A DNA stretch of 64,000 nucleotides, from the NCBI RefSeq assembly GCF_051846915.1, contig NZ_JBPYCR010000013.1, positions 1 through 64,000 on the forward strand, in the 5' to 3' direction. A program made the position numbers and the translations under genes. Every line of letters begins with the position of its first letter. Positions within the stretch are counted from its first letter, which is position 1. The DNA comes from JBPYCR01 sp051846915. Lineage in GTDB: Bacteria > Bacillota > Bacilli > Bacillales > Amphibacillaceae. The notes under the pieces were generated by a model that ran no database searches, was not told the origin of the DNA, and saw nothing but the letters and a program-made list of their open reading frames with translations. This document shows, in pieces, positions 33,337 to 42,270 of this stretch.

Positions 33337-33345
33337 TGTTATAAT
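33337..33345 (+). promoter_or_regulatory. Extended -10 promoter of hepS
   Basis: TGTTATAAT, 38 bases before the hepS start. No convincing -35. Confidence 0.45.
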
Positions 33346-33383
33346 AGCTAATAGAAACAGATGAAAGGGCTTAGGTGGTTGTA

Positions 33384-34175
33384 TTGTCCAGTTCTACGAT
33401 CGATACCGAGGAAATGCTAGCTTTAATTGATGACAAAATTCAACATTCATATATAGAGAAATACATAGAGAAGCCTGTTATTGATGAAAATAAATTGTAC
33501 GTATTAATATCGATATTGAATAAAGCAGCGATATCTGAATGCAAGAAAAAGCAATATATTATTACAGCAATGCTAGTACAAATTGCATTAGATACACATG
33601 AACTTGTACCTATAAAGACCAGTGAATCGAATAAAGTAAACAAAACAAAAAAGCAGCTATTTGTTTTAGCTGGCGATTATTACAGCGGTCTTTATTATTC
33701 ATTGTTGGCGGACATTGAAGATGTTAATATGATTCAATCATTAGCAGCAGCAATTAAAGAAATTAATGAATACAAAATGAACTTATACTATGGTGAATAT
33801 AATACGTTTCAAGACTTTGTCAAATTAACCGGTAAAATTGAAACATTACTAATTAAACGTGTTGCTGAATCGATGGATGAACAATATATAATCCCATTAG
33901 TCGAAGAATGGCTAACGTTAATCAAACTAATTAGAGAAAAAGAAAAAATGTTTGAAGATCAATATTCCAGCATGTTTGAATATTGGTTTTTATCTACAAG
34001 CAGTGGTTTCTCTTCCATTTCTTCTATGCTAGATCGTTCAGTAAATACAAAAGTACAAAATATAGAATCTTTATTGGGAGAGGTACCGTCCCAATATGGC
34101 CTACTGGAATTTCGTGTACGGCAGCAGCTAAAACAAATAGAACATAACAGCAGCTCATTGGTGGAAGAAGGGTAA
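33384..34175 (+). CDS. hepS: Heptaprenyl diphosphate synthase component I
   Basis: Small, non-catalytic subunit of heptaprenyl diphosphate synthase, 263 residues, mostly helical. It pairs with HepT to make the C35 side chain of menaquinone-7. The family is divergent, and assignment rests on order (mtrB-hepS-menG-hepT) and size (251 in B. subtilis). The TTG at 33384 after TAGGTGG is preferred to the GTG at 33375, which overlaps that site. Confidence 0.9.
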   Translation: MSSSTIDTEEMLALIDDKIQHSYIEKYIEKPVIDENKLYVLISILNKAAISECKKKQYIITAMLVQIALDTHELVPIKTSESNKVNKTKKQLFVLAGDYYSGLYYSLLADIEDVNMIQSLAAAIKEINEYKMNLYYGEYNTFQDFVKLTGKIETLLIKRVAESMDEQYIIPLVEEWLTLIKLIREKEKMFEDQYSSMFEYWFLSTSSGFSSISSMLDRSVNTKVQNIESLLGEVPSQYGLLEFRVRQQLKQIEHNSSSLVEEG

Positions 34176-34178
34176 TGG

Positions 34179-34883
34179 ATGAAAGCGAATAAGAAGGAAG
34201 AGCGAGTGCATCATGTGTTTGAAACAATTTACGACAAATATGATGAAATGAATTCAATTATTTCGTTTAGGCGCCATAAAGCATGGCGAAAAGACGTTAT
34301 GAAGCGTATGAATGTTCAAAACGGAGCGAAGGCTCTCGATGTTTGTTGTGGTACAGGTGACTGGGCAATTGCACTGGCACATGCTGTGGGCGCTTCAGGT
34401 AGTGTGATTGGACTGGATTTTAGTCAAAATATGCTGTCCATTGCTGAAGAAAAAAATGAAAAATATCAATTAGAGCAACTTTCTTTTATCCATGGAAATG
34501 CTATGGAATTACCTTTTGAATCTGAATCGTTTGATTATGTGACAATAGGATTTGGGTTACGGAATGTACCCGATTATATGTCGGTGTTAAAGGAACTTCA
34601 CCGCGTTGTTAAGTCTGATGGAACCGTGGCCTGTCTAGAAACATCCCAGCCAACCTTAATCGGATTCAGACAACTGTACTATTTATATTTTCGCTATATT
34701 ATGCCGCTTGCCGGCAAACTTTTTGCGAAAAGTTATCAAGAATACGCTTGGTTACATGAATCAGCAAAAGATTTTCCCGATAAAAATAAATTGAAAGAAA
34801 TGTTTATACAAGCTGGCTTTTCGCATGTTCAAGTGAAGAGTTATACAGGTGGAGTAGCAGCAATGCATATGGCAACGAAATAG
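34179..34883 (+). CDS. menG: Demethylmenaquinone methyltransferase
   Basis: UbiE/MenG family SAM-dependent methyltransferase of 234 residues, catalysing the last step of menaquinone synthesis. The SAM motif DVCCGTGDW lies near 50-58, with the family segment GFGLRNVPDY near 125. It starts three bases after hepS and precedes hepT, so one transcript makes and finishes the quinone. Confidence 0.96.
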   Translation: MKANKKEERVHHVFETIYDKYDEMNSIISFRRHKAWRKDVMKRMNVQNGAKALDVCCGTGDWAIALAHAVGASGSVIGLDFSQNMLSIAEEKNEKYQLEQLSFIHGNAMELPFESESFDYVTIGFGLRNVPDYMSVLKELHRVVKSDGTVACLETSQPTLIGFRQLYYLYFRYIMPLAGKLFAKSYQEYAWLHESAKDFPDKNKLKEMFIQAGFSHVQVKSYTGGVAAMHMATK

Positions 34884-34919
34884 ACTATTATGTGAACTTA
34901 TGAATAAAAGGTGACATGC

Positions 34920-35888
34920 ATGAAACTAGCGAAAATATATGGATATTTGAAAAAAGATTTGGATGTAATTGAAGAGGCATTGCGAGAAGTTATACAGGCT
35001 GAACACCCTGTGTTGCGTGAAGCATCAACCCAACTACTGCAGGCAGGGGGAAAAAGGATTCGACCTGTGTTTGTTTTGTTGTCTGGTCAATTTGGTGACT
35101 ACAATTTGGAGCGAATTAAAAAAGTTGCCGTATCGTTAGAGTTAATTCATATGGCAACGCTTGTTCATGATGACGTTGTAGATGATGCAGAGCTGCGCCG
35201 AGGTTTGCCAACAATTAAACATCGCTATGGAAATCGGGTTGCGATGTATACGGGGGATTATATACTTGCTCGTGCTTTGGAAAATATAACGTTGATTCAA
35301 AATCCAATCATACATCGGCAATTATCAAAGACGTTGGTTGAAGTAGTTGAAGGAGAAATAGAACAAATTCAAGATAAATTTAACTGGGATCAGCAATTAA
35401 GAGATTATTTGCGAAGAATAAAACGGAAAACGGCACTGTTAATAGCGACAAGCTGCAAGCTGGGAGCTATTGCCGGTAACGTTTCGGAAAGAGAAGCCCA
35501 CAAATTATATCAATATGGATATAACATTGGCATGTCTTTTCAAATCATTGACGATATATTGGATTTCACTTCAACAAATAAAGAATTGGGAAAACCGACA
35601 GGAAGTGATTTACTACAAGGGAATGTTACTTTGCCCGTTTTATTCGCACTCAAAGACCCGGCTTTTCATGATCACCTTTTGCAAGTATTTCGCCAACCTA
35701 CTATATCAGAAGCAGAATTAAATGCACTACTACAACAACTGAAAGTAACAGATGCTATCGAAAAGTCTTATTTAGTAAGTGAAAAATACTTGGACAGGGC
35801 CTTACAAGCTCTTGAAAGTCTCCCTGATAATCGCGCGAAAAAAACATTGCAGGACATTGCAAGCCTAATTGGTAAACGTCGCTCTTGA
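34920..35888 (+). CDS. hepT: Heptaprenyl diphosphate synthase component II
   Basis: Trans-prenyltransferase of 322 residues, the catalytic subunit. The first aspartate-rich motif is HDDVVDDAELRRG (near 83-95) and the second IIDDILDF (near 210), with GGKRIRP near 45. The ATG at 34920 after AAAGGTGA is preferred to a GTG at 34911. It condenses isopentenyl diphosphate onto farnesyl diphosphate, giving C35 by context. Confidence 0.96.
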   Translation: MKLAKIYGYLKKDLDVIEEALREVIQAEHPVLREASTQLLQAGGKRIRPVFVLLSGQFGDYNLERIKKVAVSLELIHMATLVHDDVVDDAELRRGLPTIKHRYGNRVAMYTGDYILARALENITLIQNPIIHRQLSKTLVEVVEGEIEQIQDKFNWDQQLRDYLRRIKRKTALLIATSCKLGAIAGNVSEREAHKLYQYGYNIGMSFQIIDDILDFTSTNKELGKPTGSDLLQGNVTLPVLFALKDPAFHDHLLQVFRQPTISEAELNALLQQLKVTDAIEKSYLVSEKYLDRALQALESLPDNRAKKTLQDIASLIGKRRS

Positions 35889-35989
35889 GTCAGTTAGTTG
35901 TAATGTGTACGTATATTTGATAAAATTTTTATCGATTGTAAAGTATATGAACAATACAAAAAAACATATAGACTAATGAGGTGCAAAAA

Positions 35990-36436
35990 ATGGAAAAAAC
36001 TTTTTTGATGGTAAAACCAGATGGAGTACAACGGAATTTAATCGGAGAGATTATTACACGTTTTGAGAACAAAGGATTTAAGCTTGTTGCCTCAAAACTA
36101 ATGGTTATTTCAGACGACTTGGCAAAAACCCACTACGGTGAGCATAAAGAAAGACCTTTCTTTGGTGAACTAGTTGATTTTATTACATCCGGTCCTGTAT
36201 TTGCTATGGTATGGGAAGGGGAAAATGTTATTAAAACAGCCCGCGACATGATGGGTGCCACTAATCCGCAGGAAGCTGCAGCAGGAACAATTCGTGGAGA
36301 CTACGGTATGACAGTAGGTAAAAATATTATTCATGGCTCTGATGCACAAGAGAGTGCAGAGCGGGAAATTGCTCTGTTTTTTGAAGACAAGGAAATATTA
36401 TCTTATTTAAAACAAGATAATGAATGGATTTATTAA
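35990..36436 (+). CDS. ndk: Nucleoside diphosphate kinase
   Basis: Enzyme of 148 residues that equilibrates nucleoside triphosphate pools. Catalytic H115 in NIIHGSDAQ. The ATG at 35990 follows GAGGTG, and an in-frame GTG at 35981 lies within that site. The normal position is between hepT and cheR, and a terminator follows. Confidence 0.97.
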   Translation: MEKTFLMVKPDGVQRNLIGEIITRFENKGFKLVASKLMVISDDLAKTHYGEHKERPFFGELVDFITSGPVFAMVWEGENVIKTARDMMGATNPQEAAAGTIRGDYGMTVGKNIIHGSDAQESAEREIALFFEDKEILSYLKQDNEWIY

Positions 36437-36442
36437 TTCACC

Positions 36443-36478
36443 AAGCCTCTGTTAACAAAACGGAGGCTTCTTGTTTAG
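36443..36478 (+). terminator. ndk terminator
   Basis: An 11-bp stem with one G-T pair (36443-36453 with 36459-36469), then a T-rich tract. Confidence 0.75.
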
Positions 36479-36525
36479 TTCGGTTTATTGGATTAATAGT
36501 ATCTGTGTAAGAAAGAGGCGTGCAG

Positions 36526-37308
36526 ATGGCTGATAATTATAATGAATTTATTTCGAGTATAAAAGGTAAACTCGGAATTGACCTCAATTTGTATAAGGAA
36601 ACACAAATGAAAAGACGACTGATTTCCTTAAGGAATAAACGGGGGTTTCATACATTTGCTGAATACTTTAAAGCAATAGATATGGATCAACATTTATTAA
36701 ATGAATTTATTGATCGAATTACAATAAATGTGTCGGAGTTTTACCGAAATCCCAAAAGATGGGAAGTATTGCGGAATACTGTTTTGCCAATTTTATCTGA
36801 AAATAAAAATAAGTTGAATATATGGAGTGCGGCATGTTCAACAGGAGAAGAGCCTTATAGTTTGGCTATCATGGCGAGAGAGCATTTTCCACATCTTAAC
36901 ACTAATATATTAGCGACTGACATTGATGATAAAGTTCTTGATAAAGCTCGACAAGGTGTATACCAGGAACGGGACATGAAAGAATTGCCACACAAATTAC
37001 AAAAAAAATATTTCGTAGAGGAAAATGGATTATTTTACATTGACGCTTCCTTAAGAGCAATGATTCAGTTTAAAAAACATGACTTGCTTGCTGATCCACA
37101 TCCGGAAGCAATTGATTTACTCGTTTGTCGGAATGTTCTTATTTACTTCACGGACGAAGCAAAGGAAAAAATATATTATCATTTTAGTAAATCACTTGCT
37201 CCTCAAGGAGTACTTTTTGTCGGTAGCACGGAACAAATTTTTAGTCCACAAAAGTATGGTATTACTTTATTAGATACATTTTTTTATCAAAAAACAAATA
37301 AGCAATGA
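36526..37308 (+). CDS. cheR: Chemotaxis protein methyltransferase CheR
   Basis: SAM-dependent enzyme of 260 residues that methylates glutamates of chemoreceptors. A helical N-terminal domain (about 1-70) precedes the methyltransferase domain with ACSTGEEPYS and the CRNVLIYF segment. The ATG at 36526 follows AAGAGG. It implies the organism is motile and chemotactic, which agrees with motI. Its position before the aromatic genes is the same as in B. subtilis. Confidence 0.96.
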   Translation: MADNYNEFISSIKGKLGIDLNLYKETQMKRRLISLRNKRGFHTFAEYFKAIDMDQHLLNEFIDRITINVSEFYRNPKRWEVLRNTVLPILSENKNKLNIWSAACSTGEEPYSLAIMAREHFPHLNTNILATDIDDKVLDKARQGVYQERDMKELPHKLQKKYFVEENGLFYIDASLRAMIQFKKHDLLADPHPEAIDLLVCRNVLIYFTDEAKEKIYYHFSKSLAPQGVLFVGSTEQIFSPQKYGITLLDTFFYQKTNKQ

Positions 37309-37359
37309 ATTGCTTCGTATACATACGTAATAATATGGAACCCATACATTGAAATCATA

Positions 37360-37368
37360 TGTTATAAT
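37360..37368 (+). promoter_or_regulatory. Extended -10 promoter of the aro supraoperon
   Basis: TGTTATAAT, 71 bases before aroC. A TTGAAA at 37349 is too close to be the -35. Confidence 0.4.
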
Positions 37369-37438
37369 TGAATTTTAATTTATGAATTCTATTTAAAGAA
37401 CTTAATTACTATTAAAAATTGTACGTGGAGGGGTAACT

Positions 37439-38605
37439 ATGCGTTATATAACTTCAGGAGAATCTCATGGCAAGCAATTAACGACAATTATTGAAGGTGT
37501 ACCGGCTCGAATGCCGTTATTGACAGATGATATTAATGAGTCCTTATTACGCAGGCAAAAAGGACATGGGAGAGGCCGAAGAATGCAAATCGAAAAAGAC
37601 CTTGCAGACATTGTAAGCGGTGTTCGTCACGGTTATACATTAGGTTCCCCGATATCACTTGTTGTACATAATGATGATTTTAAACATTGGGTGAAAATAA
37701 TGGGAGAGGAGCCCATTGAAGAAGATGCAAAAATTCGGCGAGTAGTTTCCAGGCCGAGACCTGGTCATGCTGATTTAAATGGCGCATTAAAATATGGTCA
37801 CCGCGATATGAGGAATGTACTTGAACGGTCATCTGCCCGCGAAACGACTGCCCGAGTGGCCGCCGGTGCAGTTGCTAAGACATTGCTTAAGCATCTAGGT
37901 ATTGAAATCGTCGGCTACGTAAAAGAAATTGCTGGAATAAAAGCAGAAGAAAAAACCTCGCTGACGATGGCGGAGCGGAAGGAGATCTCGGAAGAATCCC
38001 CCGTTAGAACGTTAGATAAAAACGTCGAACAACAAATGATGGACGCCATTGATCAAGCGAAGAAGGATGGCGATTCAATCGGTGGCGTTGCTGAAGTGTA
38101 TGTAGAAGGAATGCCTGCAGGAATAGGTTCCTACGTGCATTATGACCGAAAGCTTGATAGTAAAATTGCTGGAAGTGTTGTCAGTATAAATGCTTTCAAA
38201 GGTGCGGAAATTGGCATTGGTTTTGAAGCGGCTCGAAAAAATGGTAGTGAAGTACATGATGAAATTGCTTGGGATAAAGAGAGAGGTTATTATCGAAAAA
38301 CAAATCGATTAGGCGGGTTTGAAGGCGGCATGACAACAGGAATGCCTATTGTAGTTAAAGGTGTGATGAAGCCCATTCCAACGCTGTATAAACCACTTCA
38401 AAGCGTGGATATTGACACAAAGGAACCATTTAATGCAAGTATCGAACGTTCAGATTCATGTGCTGTTCCGGCAGCTTCAGTTGTAATGGAACATGTCGTC
38501 GCTTTTGAACTCGCAAAAGCGATTACCGAGCAATTTACAAGTGATTCATTTCCACAACTTCAAAAAGCAATTGCTGATTACCGTGAAGAAATCAGGTGCT
38601 TTTAG
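37439..38605 (+). CDS. aroC: Chorismate synthase
   Basis: FMN-dependent enzyme of 388 residues making chorismate from EPSP. N-terminal GESHGK at 7-12, RRQKGHGRGRRM near 39-50, and the RSSARETT region. GGAGGGG precedes the ATG. In B. subtilis nomenclature this gene is aroF. It opens the aromatic supraoperon, and its stop codon overlaps the aroB start by one base. Confidence 0.97.
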   Translation: MRYITSGESHGKQLTTIIEGVPARMPLLTDDINESLLRRQKGHGRGRRMQIEKDLADIVSGVRHGYTLGSPISLVVHNDDFKHWVKIMGEEPIEEDAKIRRVVSRPRPGHADLNGALKYGHRDMRNVLERSSARETTARVAAGAVAKTLLKHLGIEIVGYVKEIAGIKAEEKTSLTMAERKEISEESPVRTLDKNVEQQMMDAIDQAKKDGDSIGGVAEVYVEGMPAGIGSYVHYDRKLDSKIAGSVVSINAFKGAEIGIGFEAARKNGSEVHDEIAWDKERGYYRKTNRLGGFEGGMTTGMPIVVKGVMKPIPTLYKPLQSVDIDTKEPFNASIERSDSCAVPAASVVMEHVVAFELAKAITEQFTSDSFPQLQKAIADYREEIRCF

Positions 38606-39678
38606 TGAACAAAATTGAAGTTCAGTCTTCTTCCCATGATTATACTGTATATATTGGAGAAGATATTCGCTTTCAAGTGCAAACATTATTAAACAAAGAA
38701 TACTCCTCCGTAATGGTTGTTACAGACGAACAAGTTGCTGATTTGTATTTGCCAGATATTCGAAAGGGACTATCTGGCATGAAATCAATTGAAACCATTG
38801 TACCTGCCGGCGAACAGACAAAAAGTGTGGAATACTATTATAAACTTCATACAGAAGCAATTAAAAATGGACTAGACCGTAAATCACTAATCATTGCTCT
38901 TGGTGGCGGCGTCATTGGTGATTTAGCCGGATTTACCGCCGCAACGTACATGCGAGGAATCGATTATATTCAAGTACCTACGACTATTCTTGCCCATGAC
39001 AGCAGTGTTGGAGGAAAAGTTGCCATTAATCACGAACTTGGTAAAAATATGATCGGAAATTTTTATGCACCTCAAGCAGTTATTTATGACGTCAATACAT
39101 TAAGTACGCTAAACAAAAGTGAAATACGGTCCGGTTATGCGGAATTAGTCAAGGAAGCATTGCTTGCTGATCAAGCTTTTTTTCATGATTTGTTAACAGT
39201 GGATTTAAACAACTTGTCCAATGAACAGCTTGTTACCCATCTCCAGCAGGGAATCAGCATCAAAGCGCATATAGTCGAAGCGGATGAAAAAGAAGCGAAT
39301 ATAAGAATGTATTTAAACTTGGGGCATACGCTCGGACATGCTTTGGAAGCAGAACTGGGGTATGGTGCATTTACACATGGAGAAGCAGTCGCTATTGGTT
39401 TATTATTTGCGATTCGTGTAAGTGAATATAAAAACAAAATACAACTACCTTACGATCAACTGTATAATTGGCTCAAAACGAACGACTATCCGCTCCAATT
39501 ACGTCATCTAAATATTGATCGAATAATAAGCAGAATGAAGTCAGATAAAAAGACAATGAATGATCATATTCAGATGGTTTTATTACAGCAAATTGCCGAT
39601 CCGGTAGTGATAGAATTGAAGGATGAAGAATTATGCACTTATTTGAATAGATTTTTAAAAGAGTTGGTGATGATATGA
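38605..39678 (+). CDS. aroB: 3-dehydroquinate synthase
   Basis: NAD-dependent, metal-requiring enzyme of 357 residues for the second shikimate step. GGGVIGDLAGF near 95-105 and the metal-ligand segment NLGHTLGHALE are visible. GTG start at 38605 shares a base with the aroC stop. CAGGTG upstream. An in-frame GTG at 38596 lies within the binding site. Confidence 0.96.
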   Translation: MNKIEVQSSSHDYTVYIGEDIRFQVQTLLNKEYSSVMVVTDEQVADLYLPDIRKGLSGMKSIETIVPAGEQTKSVEYYYKLHTEAIKNGLDRKSLIIALGGGVIGDLAGFTAATYMRGIDYIQVPTTILAHDSSVGGKVAINHELGKNMIGNFYAPQAVIYDVNTLSTLNKSEIRSGYAELVKEALLADQAFFHDLLTVDLNNLSNEQLVTHLQQGISIKAHIVEADEKEANIRMYLNLGHTLGHALEAELGYGAFTHGEAVAIGLLFAIRVSEYKNKIQLPYDQLYNWLKTNDYPLQLRHLNIDRIISRMKSDKKTMNDHIQMVLLQQIADPVVIELKDEELCTYLNRFLKELVMI

Positions 39679-40064
39679 TTCGTGGAGTACGAGGAGCAAC
39701 AACCGTTAAGCAAAATGAAGAAAATGAAATGATGGATAATACAAGAAAGCTTGTCCAAGAGATGATTTCTGTAAATGACATTGATGTGCAATCCATTTCA
39801 CATATTCTTATATCCGTTACAAAAGAACTGAATGCCGGTTTTCCCGCAAAGTCAATTCGGGAAATGGATGGCTGGAATTTTGTACCGGTAATGTGTATGC
39901 AAGAAATAGATGTCCCCGGCAGCTTGCCAAACTGTATTCGTGTCATGATGGTCATTAATACAGAACAAACACAGGAAGCTATCCGACATATATTCCAAAA
40001 TGAAGCCGTACGCTTACGACCGGATCTGGCTCACGCGGAAGGGGAGCAAGCAAATGGAAGCTAA
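39675..40064 (+). CDS. aroH: Chorismate mutase AroH
   Basis: Monofunctional trimeric chorismate mutase of the AroH class, 129 residues, converting chorismate to prephenate. Starts with MIRGVRGATTV, including the active-site arginine region. CIRVMM carries the second arginine. ATGA-type overlap of four bases with aroB. In B. subtilis trpEDCFBA follows this gene, and here hisC follows directly. Confidence 0.96.
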   Translation: MIRGVRGATTVKQNEENEMMDNTRKLVQEMISVNDIDVQSISHILISVTKELNAGFPAKSIREMDGWNFVPVMCMQEIDVPGSLPNCIRVMMVINTEQTQEAIRHIFQNEAVRLRPDLAHAEGEQANGS

Positions 40065-41154
40065 AGCGATTCTAAAAGAAATGGCGCCTTATAGACAGGG
40101 TATGCAAATAGATGAAGTTAAAAAGAAATTTAATTTAACCCGAATAGTTAAATTAGCTTCCAACGAAAATCCATACGGTTATTCGGAAAAAGTAAAAGCA
40201 GCTTTGCGTAAGCTGGATCTGTCTTTCGAAATTTATCCGGACGGTCACGCTACACATTTACGTACAGCAACTTCCAAAAAATGGGATATAAAAGAATCGG
40301 AAATCGTTTTTGGAAGTGGATCCGATGAACTGATTGAAATCATTTGCCGTACGTTTCTTCATGAAGGGTTGAATACGGTGATGGCTGCCCCAACATTCCC
40401 ACAATACAGGCATCATGCGTTAATTGAAGGGGCTCTCGTTAAAGAGGTACCGACAATTGAGGGAAATCACGATCTGGACGGAATGCTTCAGGCAATCGAT
40501 GAAAACACAAAGGTTGTTTGGCTTTGTTCACCGGATAATCCTACGGGAACGCTTATTCCGCCGCAAGCTTTCCATCAGTTTATGGAAAATTGTCCTACTA
40601 ATGTAGTTGTCGTGTTGGATGAAGCTTATTATGAATTTATTGACGGGTCGTTACAAATGGATGCATCCGCAAATATACAGCGATATAGCAATTTAATAAT
40701 CTTACGCACCTTTTCTAAAGCTTATGGTTTGGCTGGATTACGGGTTGGATATGGCATTGCAAATGAAAAAATCACCGAAAAGATTAATGTTGTCAGAGGT
40801 CCATTTAATACGTCGATATTAGCACAAAAAGCTGCAAGCATCGCAATTGAAGATGATTTGTTTATACAGGAAACTGTGGAATCGAATGAGGTTGTTAAGC
40901 AAAAGTTTCAGCAGTTTTTAACATCAATCGGATGGCACTTTTACCCATCTCAAACGAATTTTTTGCTTGTATCCACACCGGGTGATGCCGATGAACTTGC
41001 TGACTATTTATTGGAAAATGGATTTATTGTTCGATCTGGAAACTTGTTGGGCTATCCTCATACCGTCCGAATAACAATTGGGACTAAACAAGATATGACA
41101 CAATTGCAACAAGTAATAAAACAATTTCAACTGTTGCTGGATAAAGAGGTATAA
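40054..41154 (+). CDS. hisC: Histidinol-phosphate aminotransferase
   Basis: Class I/II PLP aminotransferase of 366 residues. In this locus it serves histidine and also tyrosine/phenylalanine synthesis. The PLP lysine lies in RTFSKAYGLAGLRVGYG. SNENPYG near the N-terminus is typical. The ATG at 40054 follows GGAAGGGGA and overlaps aroH by 11 bases, so an upstream in-frame start at 40000 is unlikely. Confidence 0.95.
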   Translation: MEAKAILKEMAPYRQGMQIDEVKKKFNLTRIVKLASNENPYGYSEKVKAALRKLDLSFEIYPDGHATHLRTATSKKWDIKESEIVFGSGSDELIEIICRTFLHEGLNTVMAAPTFPQYRHHALIEGALVKEVPTIEGNHDLDGMLQAIDENTKVVWLCSPDNPTGTLIPPQAFHQFMENCPTNVVVVLDEAYYEFIDGSLQMDASANIQRYSNLIILRTFSKAYGLAGLRVGYGIANEKITEKINVVRGPFNTSILAQKAASIAIEDDLFIQETVESNEVVKQKFQQFLTSIGWHFYPSQTNFLLVSTPGDADELADYLLENGFIVRSGNLLGYPHTVRITIGTKQDMTQLQQVIKQFQLLLDKEV

Positions 41155-41157
41155 TTT

Positions 41158-42258
41158 ATGAAACGTAAAGTAGTAATAGCCGGATTAGGATTAATCGGCG
41201 GTTCATTGGCTAAAGCTATTGGACAATCCGAGCAAAATTATATTATTGGTTATGATACAAATGCACAAACATTAGCATATGCACACAAACAAAAGATCAT
41301 AGATGAATCAAATAACAGCTTTGATCATGCTGTGAAGCAAGCCGATGTCGTTATTTTAGCGGCACCAATTTCTGAAACTATTCACATGTTAGAGGAACTG
41401 AATCACATCACACTAAGTAAGGATATTATTGTTACAGATGTTTCCTCTGTGAAGGCTTCCATACTGGATACGGCTAATAAAATGACAAATGAAAAGGTGA
41501 CATTTATCGGCGGTCATCCTATGGCTGGCTCTCATAAAGCAGGTATTCGTGCAGCGAAAGAACATTTATTTGAAAATGCCATCTATGTACTAAGTCCATC
41601 TACTAAGTGTCTGAACGGGAAAGTAAATATATTGAAAGATGTGTTAAAAGAAACGAAAAGTCATTTTATTATACTGCAGCCAGAAGAACATGATGAGATG
41701 ACAAGTGTTGTTTCTCATTTTCCGCACCTTATTGCTTCATCGTTAGTTCATCAAGCAAAAAAATGGGAAACACGTCATGCATATTTACCGGAATTGGCTG
41801 CGGGCGGTTTTCGGGACATTACGAGAATTGCTTCAAGCAATCCAAAACTATGGCAAGATATATTTTTGCATAATGGGAATAAAATGACCGGTCTGCTTGA
41901 AGAATGGATTATTGAAATGCAATCACTAAAAGATGTTTTAGAACAGAATAAAAAAACAGAGATGATTACCTATCTTGAAGAAGCAAAAGTGTTTAGAGAC
42001 GGATTAAATAAATCTAAACGAGGTGCTTTGCCATCTTATTATGATCTATATGTCGATATTAAAGATCAGCCGGGTGCGTTAGCTAAAGTTGTACAATTAC
42101 TTGCTGTTGAAGAAATCAGCATTAAAAACATTCGCATTTTGGAAATCCGGGATGATGTGAATGGTGCGCTTCGTTTAACCGTTTCTACTAAAGAAGAACA
42201 AACAAAATGTGTTTACATCTTGCAACGATATGGATATGAAATAACGATTGAGAATTAG
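41158..42258 (+). CDS. tyrA: Prephenate dehydrogenase
   Basis: NAD-dependent enzyme of 366 residues for tyrosine synthesis. N-terminal Rossmann motif GLGLIGGS at 9-16 and a GGHPMAGS active-site segment. A C-terminal ACT domain (about 295-366) suggests feedback control by tyrosine. Starts three bases after hisC. Confidence 0.96.
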   Translation: MKRKVVIAGLGLIGGSLAKAIGQSEQNYIIGYDTNAQTLAYAHKQKIIDESNNSFDHAVKQADVVILAAPISETIHMLEELNHITLSKDIIVTDVSSVKASILDTANKMTNEKVTFIGGHPMAGSHKAGIRAAKEHLFENAIYVLSPSTKCLNGKVNILKDVLKETKSHFIILQPEEHDEMTSVVSHFPHLIASSLVHQAKKWETRHAYLPELAAGGFRDITRIASSNPKLWQDIFLHNGNKMTGLLEEWIIEMQSLKDVLEQNKKTEMITYLEEAKVFRDGLNKSKRGALPSYYDLYVDIKDQPGALAKVVQLLAVEEISIKNIRILEIRDDVNGALRLTVSTKEEQTKCVYILQRYGYEITIEN

Positions 42259-42270
42259 GAGGTAATTGTC

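Noticed and set aside
39473..39955. Minus-strand ORF of 160 codons
   Set aside because: Antisense to the aroB-aroH junction, no supporting signal.
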